The notes beneath the pieces were generated by a model that saw nothing but the letters and a program-made list of their open reading frames with translations, was not told the origin of the DNA and searched no databases. Below are positions 1 through 8,523 of a DNA stretch of 64,000 bases, piece by piece. The stretch is from Corynebacterium suicordis DSM 45110 (GTDB lineage Bacteria; Actinomycetota; Actinomycetes; Mycobacteriales; Mycobacteriaceae). The stretch covers positions 744,001 through 808,000 of the forward strand of contig NZ_JADKMY010000001.1 of assembly GCF_015351405.1 (NCBI RefSeq), in the 5' to 3' direction. The position numbers and the translations under genes were made by a program. Each line of letters opens with the position of its first letter. The stretch's first letter is position 1.

Positions 1-215
1 AGCGGGATCATCGTGCCCTCATCTTGCCGACGCAAACGATGCGCAATCTCCTCGCTCATCTTTTCTGGCGTGGGCACCTGCGTGAACCACAGTTTCCACA
101 GTTCGCCGTCCTTCACCGCGTCCACCAGCTCATCGTGGTGTTCTGGGGTCAGCCGCTCCAGTGTCACTCGCTCACCTTTGAGGCGAACCGGCGTGGTGTA
201 AGCAGAAGCAGTCAT
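1..215 (-). CDS. GNAT-family N-acetyltransferase, N-terminal fragment
   Basis: The gene runs off the left edge of the window; the start codon is the ATG at 215-213. The visible 71 residues begin MTASAYTTPVRLKGERVTLE and continue with RLTPEHHDELVDAV, the opening beta strand and helix typical of RimJ/RimL-type GNAT acetyltransferases (acetyl-CoA to a protein N-terminus or small amine). The acetyl-CoA-binding motif lies outside the window, so the family call rests on the N-terminus only. It is divergent from the sirtuin gene, with about 20 bp between starts, so the two promoters must overlap. An acetyltransferase beside a deacetylase is suggestive, but a functional link is inference. Confidence 0.6.
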   Translation of the reverse strand, partial: MTASAYTTPVRLKGERVTLERLTPEHHDELVDAVKDGELWKLWFTQVPTPEKMSEEIAHRLRRQDEGTMIP

Positions 216-235
216 ACCCCCATCATGCACAATGG

Positions 236-1204
236 ATGGCGATGTCGACACCGAATCCCCGCAACACCCACAACTCTCGCTTCACCAAAGCCGTGGAGAT
301 GACTCATCGCGCGGCCATCCGCTCCATCGAGCGCGTCGTCGCGGAAACCGCTGAGCCCATGCCGCCTGCTCAGGCCCTCAAGACCACCACTGAACTGTTC
401 AAACAGGGTCCCGCCCTCGTCCTCACCGGCGCGGGCGTGTCCACTGATTCCGGCATCCCCGATTACCGCGGCCCACACGGTTCGCTCAAACGCCATCGCC
501 CCATGACCTACCAGGAGTTTCGCCACGATCCCGCCGCCTCCCACCGCTACTGGGCGCGTAGTTTCGTCGGTTGGCGGACCATGCGCGAGGCGGATCCGAA
601 TCGCACCCATTTCGCCCTCGTGGAGCTGGAGCGCGCGGGGCTCATCACGGGCATAGTCACCCAAAACGTAGATGGTCTGCATACTGCTGCGGGCGCCAGA
701 AGTTGCGTCGACCTTCATGGCGACCTTGCCACCGTAGCCTGCCTGACCTGCGGCTACAAGGAGGACCGACGCGAACTCGACCGTCGACTCGAGGCCGCCA
801 ACCCCGGTTACATCGACTCCATCCTGGTCGATGATTCCATGGTCAATCCGGATGGCGATGTCACCCTGCCCGAGTCCGTGGTCGCTCGATTCGTGATGCC
901 CGGGTGCGTGCGTTGCGGCTCGCCGTTGTTGAAGCCGGACGTGGTGTATTTCGGTGAGTCGGTGCCTCCCGCGCGTAGGCAGCAGGCTTGTTCTTTGCTC
1001 GACGCCAGCTCTTTCCTCATCGTCGCTGGATCCTCGTTGGCTGTGATGAGCGGCTTCAAGTTTGTGCTGGACGCCCAACGTGGCGGCAAGCCCGTAGTGG
1101 TGATCAACGGGGGACCGGGCCGGGCGGATGCGCGCGTGGACGTGCTGTGGCGGACCGACGTGGCTAGCGCGTTTGATGCGCTGCTGGATGAGCTGGAGTT
1201 GTGA
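236..1204 (+). CDS. Sirtuin (SIR2-family NAD-dependent protein deacylase)
   Basis: 322 residues. The sirtuin signatures are all visible: the NAD-binding GAGVSTDSGIPDYRG near residues 65-79, TQNVDGLH at 142-149, the catalytic His 161 in DLHGD, and two zinc Cys pairs (C169/C172 and C224/C227). The enzyme removes acyl groups from lysine using NAD+, giving nicotinamide and O-acyl-ADP-ribose. It has a 50-60 residue N-terminal extension compared with minimal CobB-type sirtuins, so a later start (ATG at 242 or 299) is possible; no clear Shine-Dalgarno decides it. The nicotinamide product could feed the nicotinamidase encoded at 23.5 kb. Family assignment is firm; target proteins are unknown. Confidence 0.9.
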   Translation: MAMSTPNPRNTHNSRFTKAVEMTHRAAIRSIERVVAETAEPMPPAQALKTTTELFKQGPALVLTGAGVSTDSGIPDYRGPHGSLKRHRPMTYQEFRHDPAASHRYWARSFVGWRTMREADPNRTHFALVELERAGLITGIVTQNVDGLHTAAGARSCVDLHGDLATVACLTCGYKEDRRELDRRLEAANPGYIDSILVDDSMVNPDGDVTLPESVVARFVMPGCVRCGSPLLKPDVVYFGESVPPARRQQACSLLDASSFLIVAGSSLAVMSGFKFVLDAQRGGKPVVVINGGPGRADARVDVLWRTDVASAFDALLDELEL

Positions 1205-1278
1205 TGGGATGTGAGGGATTTCTGCACTGGGTGAAGCTTTGCGCTGCGAAAGTATTCGTCCTGATTTAAGCTCAAAAA

Positions 1279-1956
1279 ATGGGTTTCAGTGGCAGATTCT
1301 TTGCGATCTCAGATAAGACTCCGCGTGAAGACGTGTGGTCGCAGCCTGAAGGTGGGCGAGGTCGAGCGGAAGAAATGATGCAGCATCTCTTCGGCGATAC
1401 GTACGCTTATTCCAAGGAGAGTGATGTCTACGACGTGACCCGCTCGGGGGATCGTTTGTGGATCGGCAATTGGGGGAGCACCACGATTGTGGCTGGTGAC
1501 TGGGGTAATTCCACACCGCCCGTGGATCTGTCAGAGGGCTTTGGCACTTGGGAGCTCATCATTGAGTCCAGCGTGGATGCATTTGGGTACTTCGTGAAGG
1601 GCGGCCCGTGGGGAGATCGTGAGCTCGAGATGGATCCGGACACGGGAACGGACTTCGAATCGACGATGAAGGGCAAATCCCTGCCGTTTGAAGAGCCCTA
1701 CTTCCGAGGTGACCACTCCATGTATGACGAGGATGAGGATCCCGAGGATCAGTACCCGCTGCCGTTCCACCCGCTCGACCTGGGTAATGCGGCTTTGCTG
1801 TGGGCCTTCGGGATCGAAGCGGAGACTCCGCCTAACGACGACGTGGTGGATCCTCTCATGCAGGATCCACACTTCCGTGAGCCAATCGTGATGCATGAGT
1901 TTGCGCTGGTTAAAACCCCTGAGCGCAAGCGGTTGAGCTTCTGGGGTTCGAAGTAA
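1279..1956 (+). CDS. Hypothetical protein, DUF6928-like
   Basis: 225 residues, soluble, acidic, with no signal peptide or membrane segment. It has a lone-standing actinobacterial flavour (GDRLWIGNWGSTTIVAGDWG near residue 57) and resembles the DUF6928 proteins of corynebacteria and relatives, whose function is unknown; that assignment is from memory of the family. The start ATG is preceded by TAAGCT at 1267-1272, ending 7 nt before it, as expected for a leaderless transcript. It converges on the thioesterase gene with only 3 nt between stops, so transcription must end inside one or the other. Confidence 0.6.
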   Translation: MGFSGRFFAISDKTPREDVWSQPEGGRGRAEEMMQHLFGDTYAYSKESDVYDVTRSGDRLWIGNWGSTTIVAGDWGNSTPPVDLSEGFGTWELIIESSVDAFGYFVKGGPWGDRELEMDPDTGTDFESTMKGKSLPFEEPYFRGDHSMYDEDEDPEDQYPLPFHPLDLGNAALLWAFGIEAETPPNDDVVDPLMQDPHFREPIVMHEFALVKTPERKRLSFWGSK

Positions 1957-1959
1957 GAC

Positions 1960-2370
1960 TTAACCCATCGATGGCAAGCGTGATTCGAACTTTTCCTTGC
2001 TGATCACGCCACGCTGATGGGTGCCATTGCTAATGACGTTGTGCGTATCGCGGGCACTGATCTCAAACGTCACGGTCCGCTTTTCCACGGCGATGACCTT
2101 CACGTCCACGGTGACGGTATTGCCCGGGACGGTGGGTGCCTGGTGGGAGAAGTTCACGTGGGTGCCCAGCGAGATCTCACCCTCATCGAGGTGATCCCGG
2201 ATCGCTTCCATGCAAGCCCATTCGATGATGCCGACCATGTACCCGGTGGCTAGAACCTCCGGCATGGTGGTGAAGTCCGACGCCTCGGGGAGCAGGTTCG
2301 GCACGGTGCGGTTTCCTGGCAGTTCATAGGTCAGAGTGTGTTCAACGCCGGTGGTGAGTGAGTCCTTCAC
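1960..2370 (-). CDS. FlK-type hotdog acyl-CoA thioesterase
   Basis: 136 residues, single hotdog domain. The sequence ATGYMVGIIEWACM followed by GTHVNFSHQAP matches the fluoroacetyl-CoA thioesterase (FlK) family. Counting from the GTG start, Thr42, Glu50 and His76 fall at exactly the positions of the FlK catalytic triad. The true substrate is unlikely to be fluoroacetyl-CoA in this organism; FlK-like proteins are widespread and probably hydrolyse small or unusual acyl-CoAs (inference). The start is GTG at 2370 with AAAGGAG 6 nt upstream, a good Shine-Dalgarno. It stands alone between two unrelated genes. Confidence 0.8.
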   Translation of the reverse strand: MKDSLTTGVEHTLTYELPGNRTVPNLLPEASDFTTMPEVLATGYMVGIIEWACMEAIRDHLDEGEISLGTHVNFSHQAPTVPGNTVTVDVKVIAVEKRTVTFEISARDTHNVISNGTHQRGVISKEKFESRLPSMG

Positions 2371-2505
2371 GGGATTCTCCTTTGCTTGAGCGGCGGGTCA
2401 GCGTGGGTGAGGTGGGGTGAAACGTGGGTGCTGGGCCGCTAATTGGAGTGTATTCCGGCCGGGTAGTGGTGTTATGAAGTTTGGAAAATTAGGCGGAATA
2501 GACGC

Positions 2506-4320
2506 CTATTTCTTCTCCAGCGCTTCCTTCTTCCGGTTGCGTACTTCTTGCGCGCGCAGCAATTCAGCGCGCAGCGGTTCATCGACAGCGTAGATGTAGA
2601 GACCATGGACACCGCGGGTGAGGAGAACGTTGATCTCATTCTTGAGTAGATCCTCCGAAACGGTCACTTTGCTCCCATCAAACAACGTGCGTTTGTTAGT
2701 TGCAGCTTTGTTCTTGCTCGCTGACGGATCAACGACAACATGGCCATCTCGCCACTTCACCGAAGGTCCTAGGATAACTCCCGCATAGTTGAGATCTGAA
2801 CCTTGGATTGTGAAGGTTGAACCCACCTCATTAATGGTGTGTTCTTGTTCAGCCCAGGAAAGGTTCTTGGTCCTGCGTCTTTCGGCTGGGCTAAGTGGAA
2901 TCTCTCGATTCCAGGGAAGTCTAAAATCGCCAATCTCTACGTCCCAAGTTTCCCCGTTGTTGCCTTTTGGCGTGCTGGAATATGCCCAGTCGAAAGTTGC
3001 CAAAACACGGGATAGTCCGAGATCCATCTTGGTGCTGGCTTGTTTGACGGATTTCCACATCTTGGTCGGGTCATCAAAGACTTGGAGGTCGTATTTTTCG
3101 TCCACAGGAATCGGGTCGATATTGCCTAGATCGACGAGAGAGCGTACCCAGCGAACGGTTTCGGGTTCAGCGTCCATTCGCATCTGATTGGTCAGTTGGA
3201 TCGAGGCTGCAGCATTGGCCTTGAGTTGCTCGAACTCATGCTCTTCCCAATATTGGTTCGCAGCCATAATTTGGTTCTTATCGAAGACCACTACAACTAC
3301 GCGTGCCCGATCCAACAGGTCATTTAGTTGGTTCTTGCCTCGGTAACTTTGCTTGCCTTGCGTCCATAAAAGGTGAGCTTCATCGACCAGGACCACATCA
3401 GCAAGCTTGTCGTTATCATTGCTAACATCCCGGTCATTGATGAATTTGGTGGGTTTACTGACCCTAGTTTTACCTTTGTCGAGGACACCCAAACGCTTCG
3501 CGATGTTCTGATAGATAGTTGCTTGTTCATCGTGGTTGATCAGCATGTATGCGTCCAGATCCTGGAAGGCTGATGGATCATCCTCGTTGTTTTCGTTCTG
3601 GAAGAGCTCGAAGAACAAGCTGCTGAGAAGGACAGTCTTGCCAGCGCCAGCATCGCCAGAGACGACGATCAACTGGCCCCGCTTATTTGTTGCCAACGCA
3701 TCCTGAATTGCATCGTGGATGTCCCGTTTCGCAGTTAATTGCTCCTCAGAGAGCTTGTGGAACGGAGAGGCTTTGAACAATGCCGAATCACGCACGATGG
3801 ACTCAGCTGGGAAGAGTTTCTTGTCTTTATTGCGGAGCCCTCTCCACACTCGAGTGAATATCTCGTCGAATTCTTCTCGCGTGTAGTAATCGAGCTGCTG
3901 ATTCGTGCGGCGATTATTCAGGTTCTTCACCGCGTTCACACCCAGCATGTATGTCATCAGCCGGTTTTCAATGTCCAATGTGAGGGATTTATTGAAGTGT
4001 TCATGGCCAATGATGAACATCTTCGAAGTTCCAGAATTGGCCAAACCGTGCCAATCTTCCCGGGTCTTGGGATCTATGGTGAGATGCTGGTTAGTTCGAG
4101 TCGCAATATCCGAGGTTTCGCCGATATAGACCGTGTACTCAGGCTGATCTTGATTGCTGACAGGTTGATCGTGGACAACATAGACAGTGGGGAAGCGAAA
4201 GAGAACCTGATGCTCTCGGTTTCTCTTTGAACCAGATCCCTTTTGAATTTCCGCACGGAGTCGCTTGAGCTCATCGTTGGAATAACCAACCTCACGGATA
4301 TAAGGGGTAAGTCTGCTCAT
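2506..4320 (-). CDS. GIY-YIG nuclease fused to DUF2075 (Schlafen-like) P-loop helicase domain
   Basis: 604 residues. Residues 45-140 look like a GIY-YIG nuclease: a TVYVV strand at 46-50, VYIGET at 64-69, Arg75 and a candidate metal-binding Glu118. After a linker, a DUF2075/Schlafen-group helicase-like domain starts with Walker A GDAGAGKT (222-229) and a Walker B/DEAH box VDEAHLLW (312-319), followed by QMRMDAE and a C-terminal segment with SYST-like motifs. Such fusions of nucleic-acid nuclease and ATPase are common in phage-defence loci, but I do not know a characterised member. The gene is clearly AT-richer than its neighbours and sits alone between core genes, which suggests transfer. A weak GGAG lies just before the ATG. 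Confidence 0.75.
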   Translation of the reverse strand: MSRLTPYIREVGYSNDELKRLRAEIQKGSGSKRNREHQVLFRFPTVYVVHDQPVSNQDQPEYTVYIGETSDIATRTNQHLTIDPKTREDWHGLANSGTSKMFIIGHEHFNKSLTLDIENRLMTYMLGVNAVKNLNNRRTNQQLDYYTREEFDEIFTRVWRGLRNKDKKLFPAESIVRDSALFKASPFHKLSEEQLTAKRDIHDAIQDALATNKRGQLIVVSGDAGAGKTVLLSSLFFELFQNENNEDDPSAFQDLDAYMLINHDEQATIYQNIAKRLGVLDKGKTRVSKPTKFINDRDVSNDNDKLADVVLVDEAHLLWTQGKQSYRGKNQLNDLLDRARVVVVVFDKNQIMAANQYWEEHEFEQLKANAAASIQLTNQMRMDAEPETVRWVRSLVDLGNIDPIPVDEKYDLQVFDDPTKMWKSVKQASTKMDLGLSRVLATFDWAYSSTPKGNNGETWDVEIGDFRLPWNREIPLSPAERRRTKNLSWAEQEHTINEVGSTFTIQGSDLNYAGVILGPSVKWRDGHVVVDPSASKNKAATNKRTLFDGSKVTVSEDLLKNEINVLLTRGVHGLYIYAVDEPLRAELLRAQEVRNRKKEALEKK

Positions 4321-4356
4321 CGCTCCACGTTTTCGCTAATTGTCACTGACTTTCAT

Positions 4357-4782
4357 TCAGTCTAGGGGCACTAACCCATCCCTCTCCGCAAACACCTCTT
4401 TTGCCACAAAAGTAGCGTTCAGCGCCCGTGGGAAACCGCAATAGACGGCAGCGTGCAACAGGGTTTCCGTGATCTCCTCACGAGTAATCCCCACATTGAG
4501 CGCAGCCCCAATATGCACCTTCAACTGGGGTTCACATCCACCCAAGGCAGTGAGCACCCCAAGCGTCACAAATTGCCGAGATCGAGGATCCAAATCCGGG
4601 CGGTCGTAGATATCGCCAAACGCGAAGGCCGCCACATGGTGCCCCAGAGCAGGATTGATATTCGCCAAGGAATCAATCACTGCCTCGCCTTGATCCCCGT
4701 CGATGCAAGACAAGACGTCTTGGCCATGGCGGCGTCGTGCCATATTTTCCGGAGAGTCGATATCGTGCTGAGAATTAGTCAT
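4357..4782 (-). CDS. Carboxymuconolactone decarboxylase (CMD/AhpD-like) family protein
   Basis: 141 residues. The core reads RQFVTLGVLTALGGCEPQLK, then HIGAALNVGITREEITE and HAAVYCGFPRALNA, the conserved CMD fold seen in PcaC. It has one Cys in the first helix instead of the CxxC of AhpD peroxidase reductants, so it fits the gamma-carboxymuconolactone decarboxylase-like branch, many members of which are stress-linked and of unknown substrate. Its ATG overlaps the stop of the upstream merR gene by 4 nt, so the pair is translationally coupled and the CMD protein is probably the target of that regulator. Confidence 0.8.
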   Translation of the reverse strand: MTNSQHDIDSPENMARRRHGQDVLSCIDGDQGEAVIDSLANINPALGHHVAAFAFGDIYDRPDLDPRSRQFVTLGVLTALGGCEPQLKVHIGAALNVGITREEITETLLHAAVYCGFPRALNATFVAKEVFAERDGLVPLD

Positions 4783-5240
4783 GGCCTGGGCCCTTCAAGG
4801 TAAGTGCTGATCTTGTATTCGGTGGCAGCAAGTGAAAGTTGGAGTTGGATGATCTGGCGTCGCAAATTCTCACGATGCTCTTTGAGCAGGTCAACGCGTT
4901 CCGCAACAGACTCTGGGCCATCCTCCACAAGCTTGATGTAGCGCTGAAGGTCTGCGATGGGCATGCCAGAAGTCCGCATTCGGGTGAGGAAGACCAAACG
5001 GCGAACGGCCGCAGCGTCGTAGCTGCGGTGGCCCAGGCGATCGCGTGCCACGGTGATGAGCCCGATGCGTTCGTAGTAGCGCAAGGTATGCGGGCTGACC
5101 TGCAAATGTTCCGCTGTGGTTCCAATGTCCCACTCGATGGATTCTTCATCTCGCACCAAGTCCCGGAGCGCCTCTACGCTGACTTCACCCGGCGGATCCA
5201 CCGCGAGTCGCAATGCCTGAATTAGTGCCTGGTCATCCAT
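4779..5240 (-). CDS. MerR-family transcriptional regulator
   Basis: 153 residues. After a 37-residue extension comes a MerR winged helix-turn-helix (DIGTTAEHLQVSPHTLRYYE, then RIGLI and HRSYD), followed by a long dimerisation helix with LKEHRENLRRQIIQLQLSL. No Cys sits in the effector region, so a metal sensor is unlikely; this branch usually senses oxidative or organic compounds. It is the first gene of a two-gene operon with the CMD protein. TAGGGT (minus strand, 5253-5248) ends 8 nt before the ATG, as in a leaderless message. Autoregulation with the operator over the promoter spacer is the usual MerR arrangement (inference). Confidence 0.85.
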   Translation of the reverse strand: MDDQALIQALRLAVDPPGEVSVEALRDLVRDEESIEWDIGTTAEHLQVSPHTLRYYERIGLITVARDRLGHRSYDAAAVRRLVFLTRMRTSGMPIADLQRYIKLVEDGPESVAERVDLLKEHRENLRRQIIQLQLSLAATEYKISTYLEGPRP

Positions 5241-5405
5241 GCCGATGACCCTACGGCTTGGAGCGCGCTCAAACGCAAGAGCAATTTTCTAACCTGTTCA
5301 GTCTTCGCACCCCAAGGCCCTGTCTTGCCCCAGAGTAAGCTCATACGCAATCGTCTCCCCGCCACCGCTGCGCCGGCAGCTCACGCACCGTTGAAGTAGG
5401 TCCTT

Positions 5406-7163
5406 GTGGAAATTTTGATCGGCATCGTCGCCCTTATTTTCGTCACCATCATCACTGTGGCGGTCGGCGAGCGCCTCGGCCTCCCATGGCCCACGCTGCT
5501 CACCCTGGTGATCGCCGGCGCCATCTTCCTGCCGGGTTTGCCACGCATGGAAGTGCCTTCGGAGATGATCCTGCCGATATTTCTCCCGCCGTTGCTCTGG
5601 GCCTTGGCGAGACGAACCAGTTGGGCAGTGATCCGCTCGCAACTCTCCACCGTGATCAGCCTCTCGGTGCTACTCGTGATCGCCACCATTGCCGCGGTCA
5701 CCGGCACGGTGTTGTTGATGTATCCCACCATTGGTGTGGCCGCCGCAGTTGTCATTGGCGCAGCACTTGCCCCGCCGGATCCCGTGGCCGTGGATGCGGT
5801 TGCGGAGACCACCGCGGTGCCACGTCGTCTTACTTCAACGTTGCAGATGGAAGGCCTTTTTAACGACGCCGCCTCCATCGTCACCTTCCACGTAGCTCTG
5901 GGCGCTCTGCTGGCTGGGGGCGAACTGTCCATCGGGGAGGGGATCCGCGACTTCGTGGTATCCGTGGTTTTGGCTGTCGTGTTGGGTGTTGCGTTTGGCT
6001 TTGGATCTGCAAAGCTTTCGAATTTCATGGAATCCACTACCGCGCGTACGGCGTTTAGCTGGATTGTCCCTTTCGCGGTGTATCTGGTGGCGGAGGAGGT
6101 GCACGCTTCTGGCGTGATTGCCATCGTGATTGCGGCGGTGGAAATGAATTCTCGCCTGCACGTGGGCGCGGAAGACAGGCTCTCTGGCCAGGCGTTCTGG
6201 GAGACCGTGGAGATGGTTTTCACCGGCCTGGCGTTCGGCATGATTGGCCTCTCGGTGCGCGACGCGATCGAGGAAGTCGGCTCCGATCTACTACACGCGG
6301 TGTGGGTGGGCTTTGTGATTTCCATCGTGCTGATTGCCGTGCGTTTTGTGTGGATGTTTGGCTTCTACAAGATCAACAAGCAGAAGACTCGTCGCGAATT
6401 CGCTCCGCTGCGTTTGCAAGAGGTAGTAATGCTCACGTGGGGTGGCATGCGCGGTTTGGTGAGTTTGGCGCTGGTGCTCTCCATTCCCGCAAGCGCGCTA
6501 GCCAATGCCCACGAGGTGTCCGTGATTGCCCTGATGGTGCTGCTGTGCACCATGGTGATCCCAGGAATGACCCTCCCGTGGCTGATTGCAAAGCTCGACC
6601 TTTCCCAGGGGCCGGATGCTGCGGGAGATCAGGCTCGCGACGCGTTGATTGTGCGCGGGCACAAAGCCGCGATCAAGGAACTGTACCGACATACTGATGA
6701 ACTTCCGCCGCAGTTCGTGGCGTCGATTGAAAACTGGTTGACGGAAGAATCCGAAGCCCGCGTGGATCCTTCAATGGCCTTGGCGGCCATCCGTCGTGCA
6801 AAGGCAAAGAAGGCGCTGGTGGCGGAGGGGAAAATCACGCTCGATGAGAATGGCCAGCCCGCCGACGCCCGCTGCCAGAAGCTGGTTGAGGAGCGCGCCA
6901 CCGCTACTGGTGGGACCACCGTGGGGACTGCTGTGAGGGCCATGAATATGGAGGTCGCGGTGACTGAGCTGATTTCCGAGCGCGTGGCGTATGCCTCGGC
7001 GATGAAGAAGAAGGCGAACCAGATCCGGGTGATCGCGCTACAGGCCGCGCAGGCTTCGATGTTGGAGGCTAGACGCGAACCCGGCCAGGACCCAGCGATC
7101 GTTGATGAGCAGCTGCGGACTCTGGATCGCCTGCTCATTGCAGCGAACGCTGAACAGGTTTAG
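5406..7163 (+). CDS. Na+/H+ antiporter, CPA1 family
   Basis: 585 residues. About 12 membrane segments fill residues 1-400; the transport core shows ALAPPDPVAVDAV and EGLFNDAASIVTFHV, the CPA1 (NhaP/YjcE/NHE) ion-binding ND and DPVAV motifs. It exchanges protons for sodium or other monovalent cations at the plasma membrane. A cytoplasmic tail of about 180 mostly helical residues follows and probably regulates activity. The GTG start is taken because the first membrane helix begins immediately; no convincing ribosome site is visible. Monocistronic. Confidence 0.9.
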   Translation: MEILIGIVALIFVTIITVAVGERLGLPWPTLLTLVIAGAIFLPGLPRMEVPSEMILPIFLPPLLWALARRTSWAVIRSQLSTVISLSVLLVIATIAAVTGTVLLMYPTIGVAAAVVIGAALAPPDPVAVDAVAETTAVPRRLTSTLQMEGLFNDAASIVTFHVALGALLAGGELSIGEGIRDFVVSVVLAVVLGVAFGFGSAKLSNFMESTTARTAFSWIVPFAVYLVAEEVHASGVIAIVIAAVEMNSRLHVGAEDRLSGQAFWETVEMVFTGLAFGMIGLSVRDAIEEVGSDLLHAVWVGFVISIVLIAVRFVWMFGFYKINKQKTRREFAPLRLQEVVMLTWGGMRGLVSLALVLSIPASALANAHEVSVIALMVLLCTMVIPGMTLPWLIAKLDLSQGPDAAGDQARDALIVRGHKAAIKELYRHTDELPPQFVASIENWLTEESEARVDPSMALAAIRRAKAKKALVAEGKITLDENGQPADARCQKLVEERATATGGTTVGTAVRAMNMEVAVTELISERVAYASAMKKKANQIRVIALQAAQASMLEARREPGQDPAIVDEQLRTLDRLLIAANAEQV

Positions 7164-7289
7164 AACCCATGTTCGATTAATTAGTGGTTTGTTCGGGTTA
7201 TTGTCTTGGCCGTTCCTATGATGATTGATGAGCAGTTCAAAGGAACGAGCATCTCGATTTTTCACTCGAACAACTAGGGGAACGTTGTC

Positions 7290-8486
7290 ATGGGGGACCT
7301 ATATTTCGACGCCTGCGCGCCGGACGACCCACTATCCATCCACTACATGCACACCAACCGCGCAGACTACGCCGCCTGGCGCTCGGTCATGCCCAACCCA
7401 GTCACTGATGATGTCGGGGTCCACTCGGTACGCATCGCCTGCCGCATGGGGGTGTCAGAAACCTTGGCGCGGCAGAATTTCGATGCGCTGCTCATGTTGC
7501 ACTCTCTGCCGAAATTGGCGGGGCTCATTGATGAGATGGCCCACATTGATTTGTGGCGGTTGCGTGCCATTGATCGGGCCACCATCGGCGTGGAGCACTA
7601 CGCACTAGAGGCAGTGGATACCGCCATTACCGAGTACCTCACCCCGCGCTATCCCAACCAGCATCTGCCGGGCGCGGTGGCTATCCGGAACAAGGTGCGC
7701 AAGATCGTGTTGGAGCATGATCCGTTAGCTGCGGAGCGGGATGAGGATGAAAGCCGCAGCCTCGGATTCACCCCGACCAGCTGCGGGGGAGCGAAGATGT
7801 TGGGTTATCTGCCCGCTGATGAGGCGAAGACTGTGCATGATTCGTTGAAGGCAATTGCGCGCAAACATGACTGTTCGCTGGTTGATGCACTGCTCAAGCT
7901 GGTGAGTGAGAAGGTGGACGTGCGCGTGGTGCTCAACGTCTATTCGAATGCAGATGTGCCTGATTACATGGATGGCGCGGGCTCGTTGTCGCCCATGGCA
8001 TCGGAACGGCAGGCCGCGAGAGTCACCAGCATTCGTGATCTGCGGGAAGGCGTCGCGGAGCAGGTGGCGGATAGCTACGCGGTGCCGGAGGTGATGGCAG
8101 CGTTTGTGCGCGGCCGGGATGGGGCGTGCCGAGGTCCAGGGTGTGTGGTTCCGGCCTCGCGATGCGATTTGGATCACCGGATCCCGTTCGACCAGGGCGG
8201 TCTAACCACAGCGGCGAATCTGCATGCGCTGTGCCGAAAGTGCCACAACCGGAAGACCGATGGCGTGATGAAAGTGATCATGGACGCCCAAGGTGCGGAT
8301 CACTGGATCTTCCCTGATGGTTCAGTAGTGGTGACGTTGCCCGGTGGTCCGATCAAGTGGCCGGCGAAGCAAATGCTGGATGGCCGGTGGCGTCAGAATT
8401 GGGAGGAGCGGACGTTGGAACGCCGCGGATTGCGACGAAAGGAGAACCAGCGAGCGCAGAACCGAGAACATCAGACGGTGGCCTGA
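7290..8486 (+). CDS. HNH endonuclease-domain protein of the DUF222/13E12 type
   Basis: 398 residues. A long helical N-terminal region is followed by an HNH module near residues 275-325: CRGPGCVVPASRCDLDHRIP, then LHALCRKCHNRKTDG, with two Cys pairs for zinc and the DH...N...H..N catalytic core. This is the layout of the actinobacterial 13E12-repeat/DUF222 family, often present in several copies per genome and sometimes associated with selfish elements; its cellular role is unknown. AGGGG about 10 nt before the ATG could serve as ribosome site. No flanking repeats mark it as mobile here. Confidence 0.85.
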   Translation: MGDLYFDACAPDDPLSIHYMHTNRADYAAWRSVMPNPVTDDVGVHSVRIACRMGVSETLARQNFDALLMLHSLPKLAGLIDEMAHIDLWRLRAIDRATIGVEHYALEAVDTAITEYLTPRYPNQHLPGAVAIRNKVRKIVLEHDPLAAERDEDESRSLGFTPTSCGGAKMLGYLPADEAKTVHDSLKAIARKHDCSLVDALLKLVSEKVDVRVVLNVYSNADVPDYMDGAGSLSPMASERQAARVTSIRDLREGVAEQVADSYAVPEVMAAFVRGRDGACRGPGCVVPASRCDLDHRIPFDQGGLTTAANLHALCRKCHNRKTDGVMKVIMDAQGADHWIFPDGSVVVTLPGGPIKWPAKQMLDGRWRQNWEERTLERRGLRRKENQRAQNREHQTVA

Positions 8487-8523
8487 GACCACCGCCTGAA
8501 ACTTCCGACTGAACCTTGAGGAG

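Noticed and set aside
4-201. Plus-strand frames at the left edge
   Set aside because: They lie opposite the GNAT gene fragment, whose N-terminus is recognisable; the plus-strand products are Ser/Arg-rich shadows.
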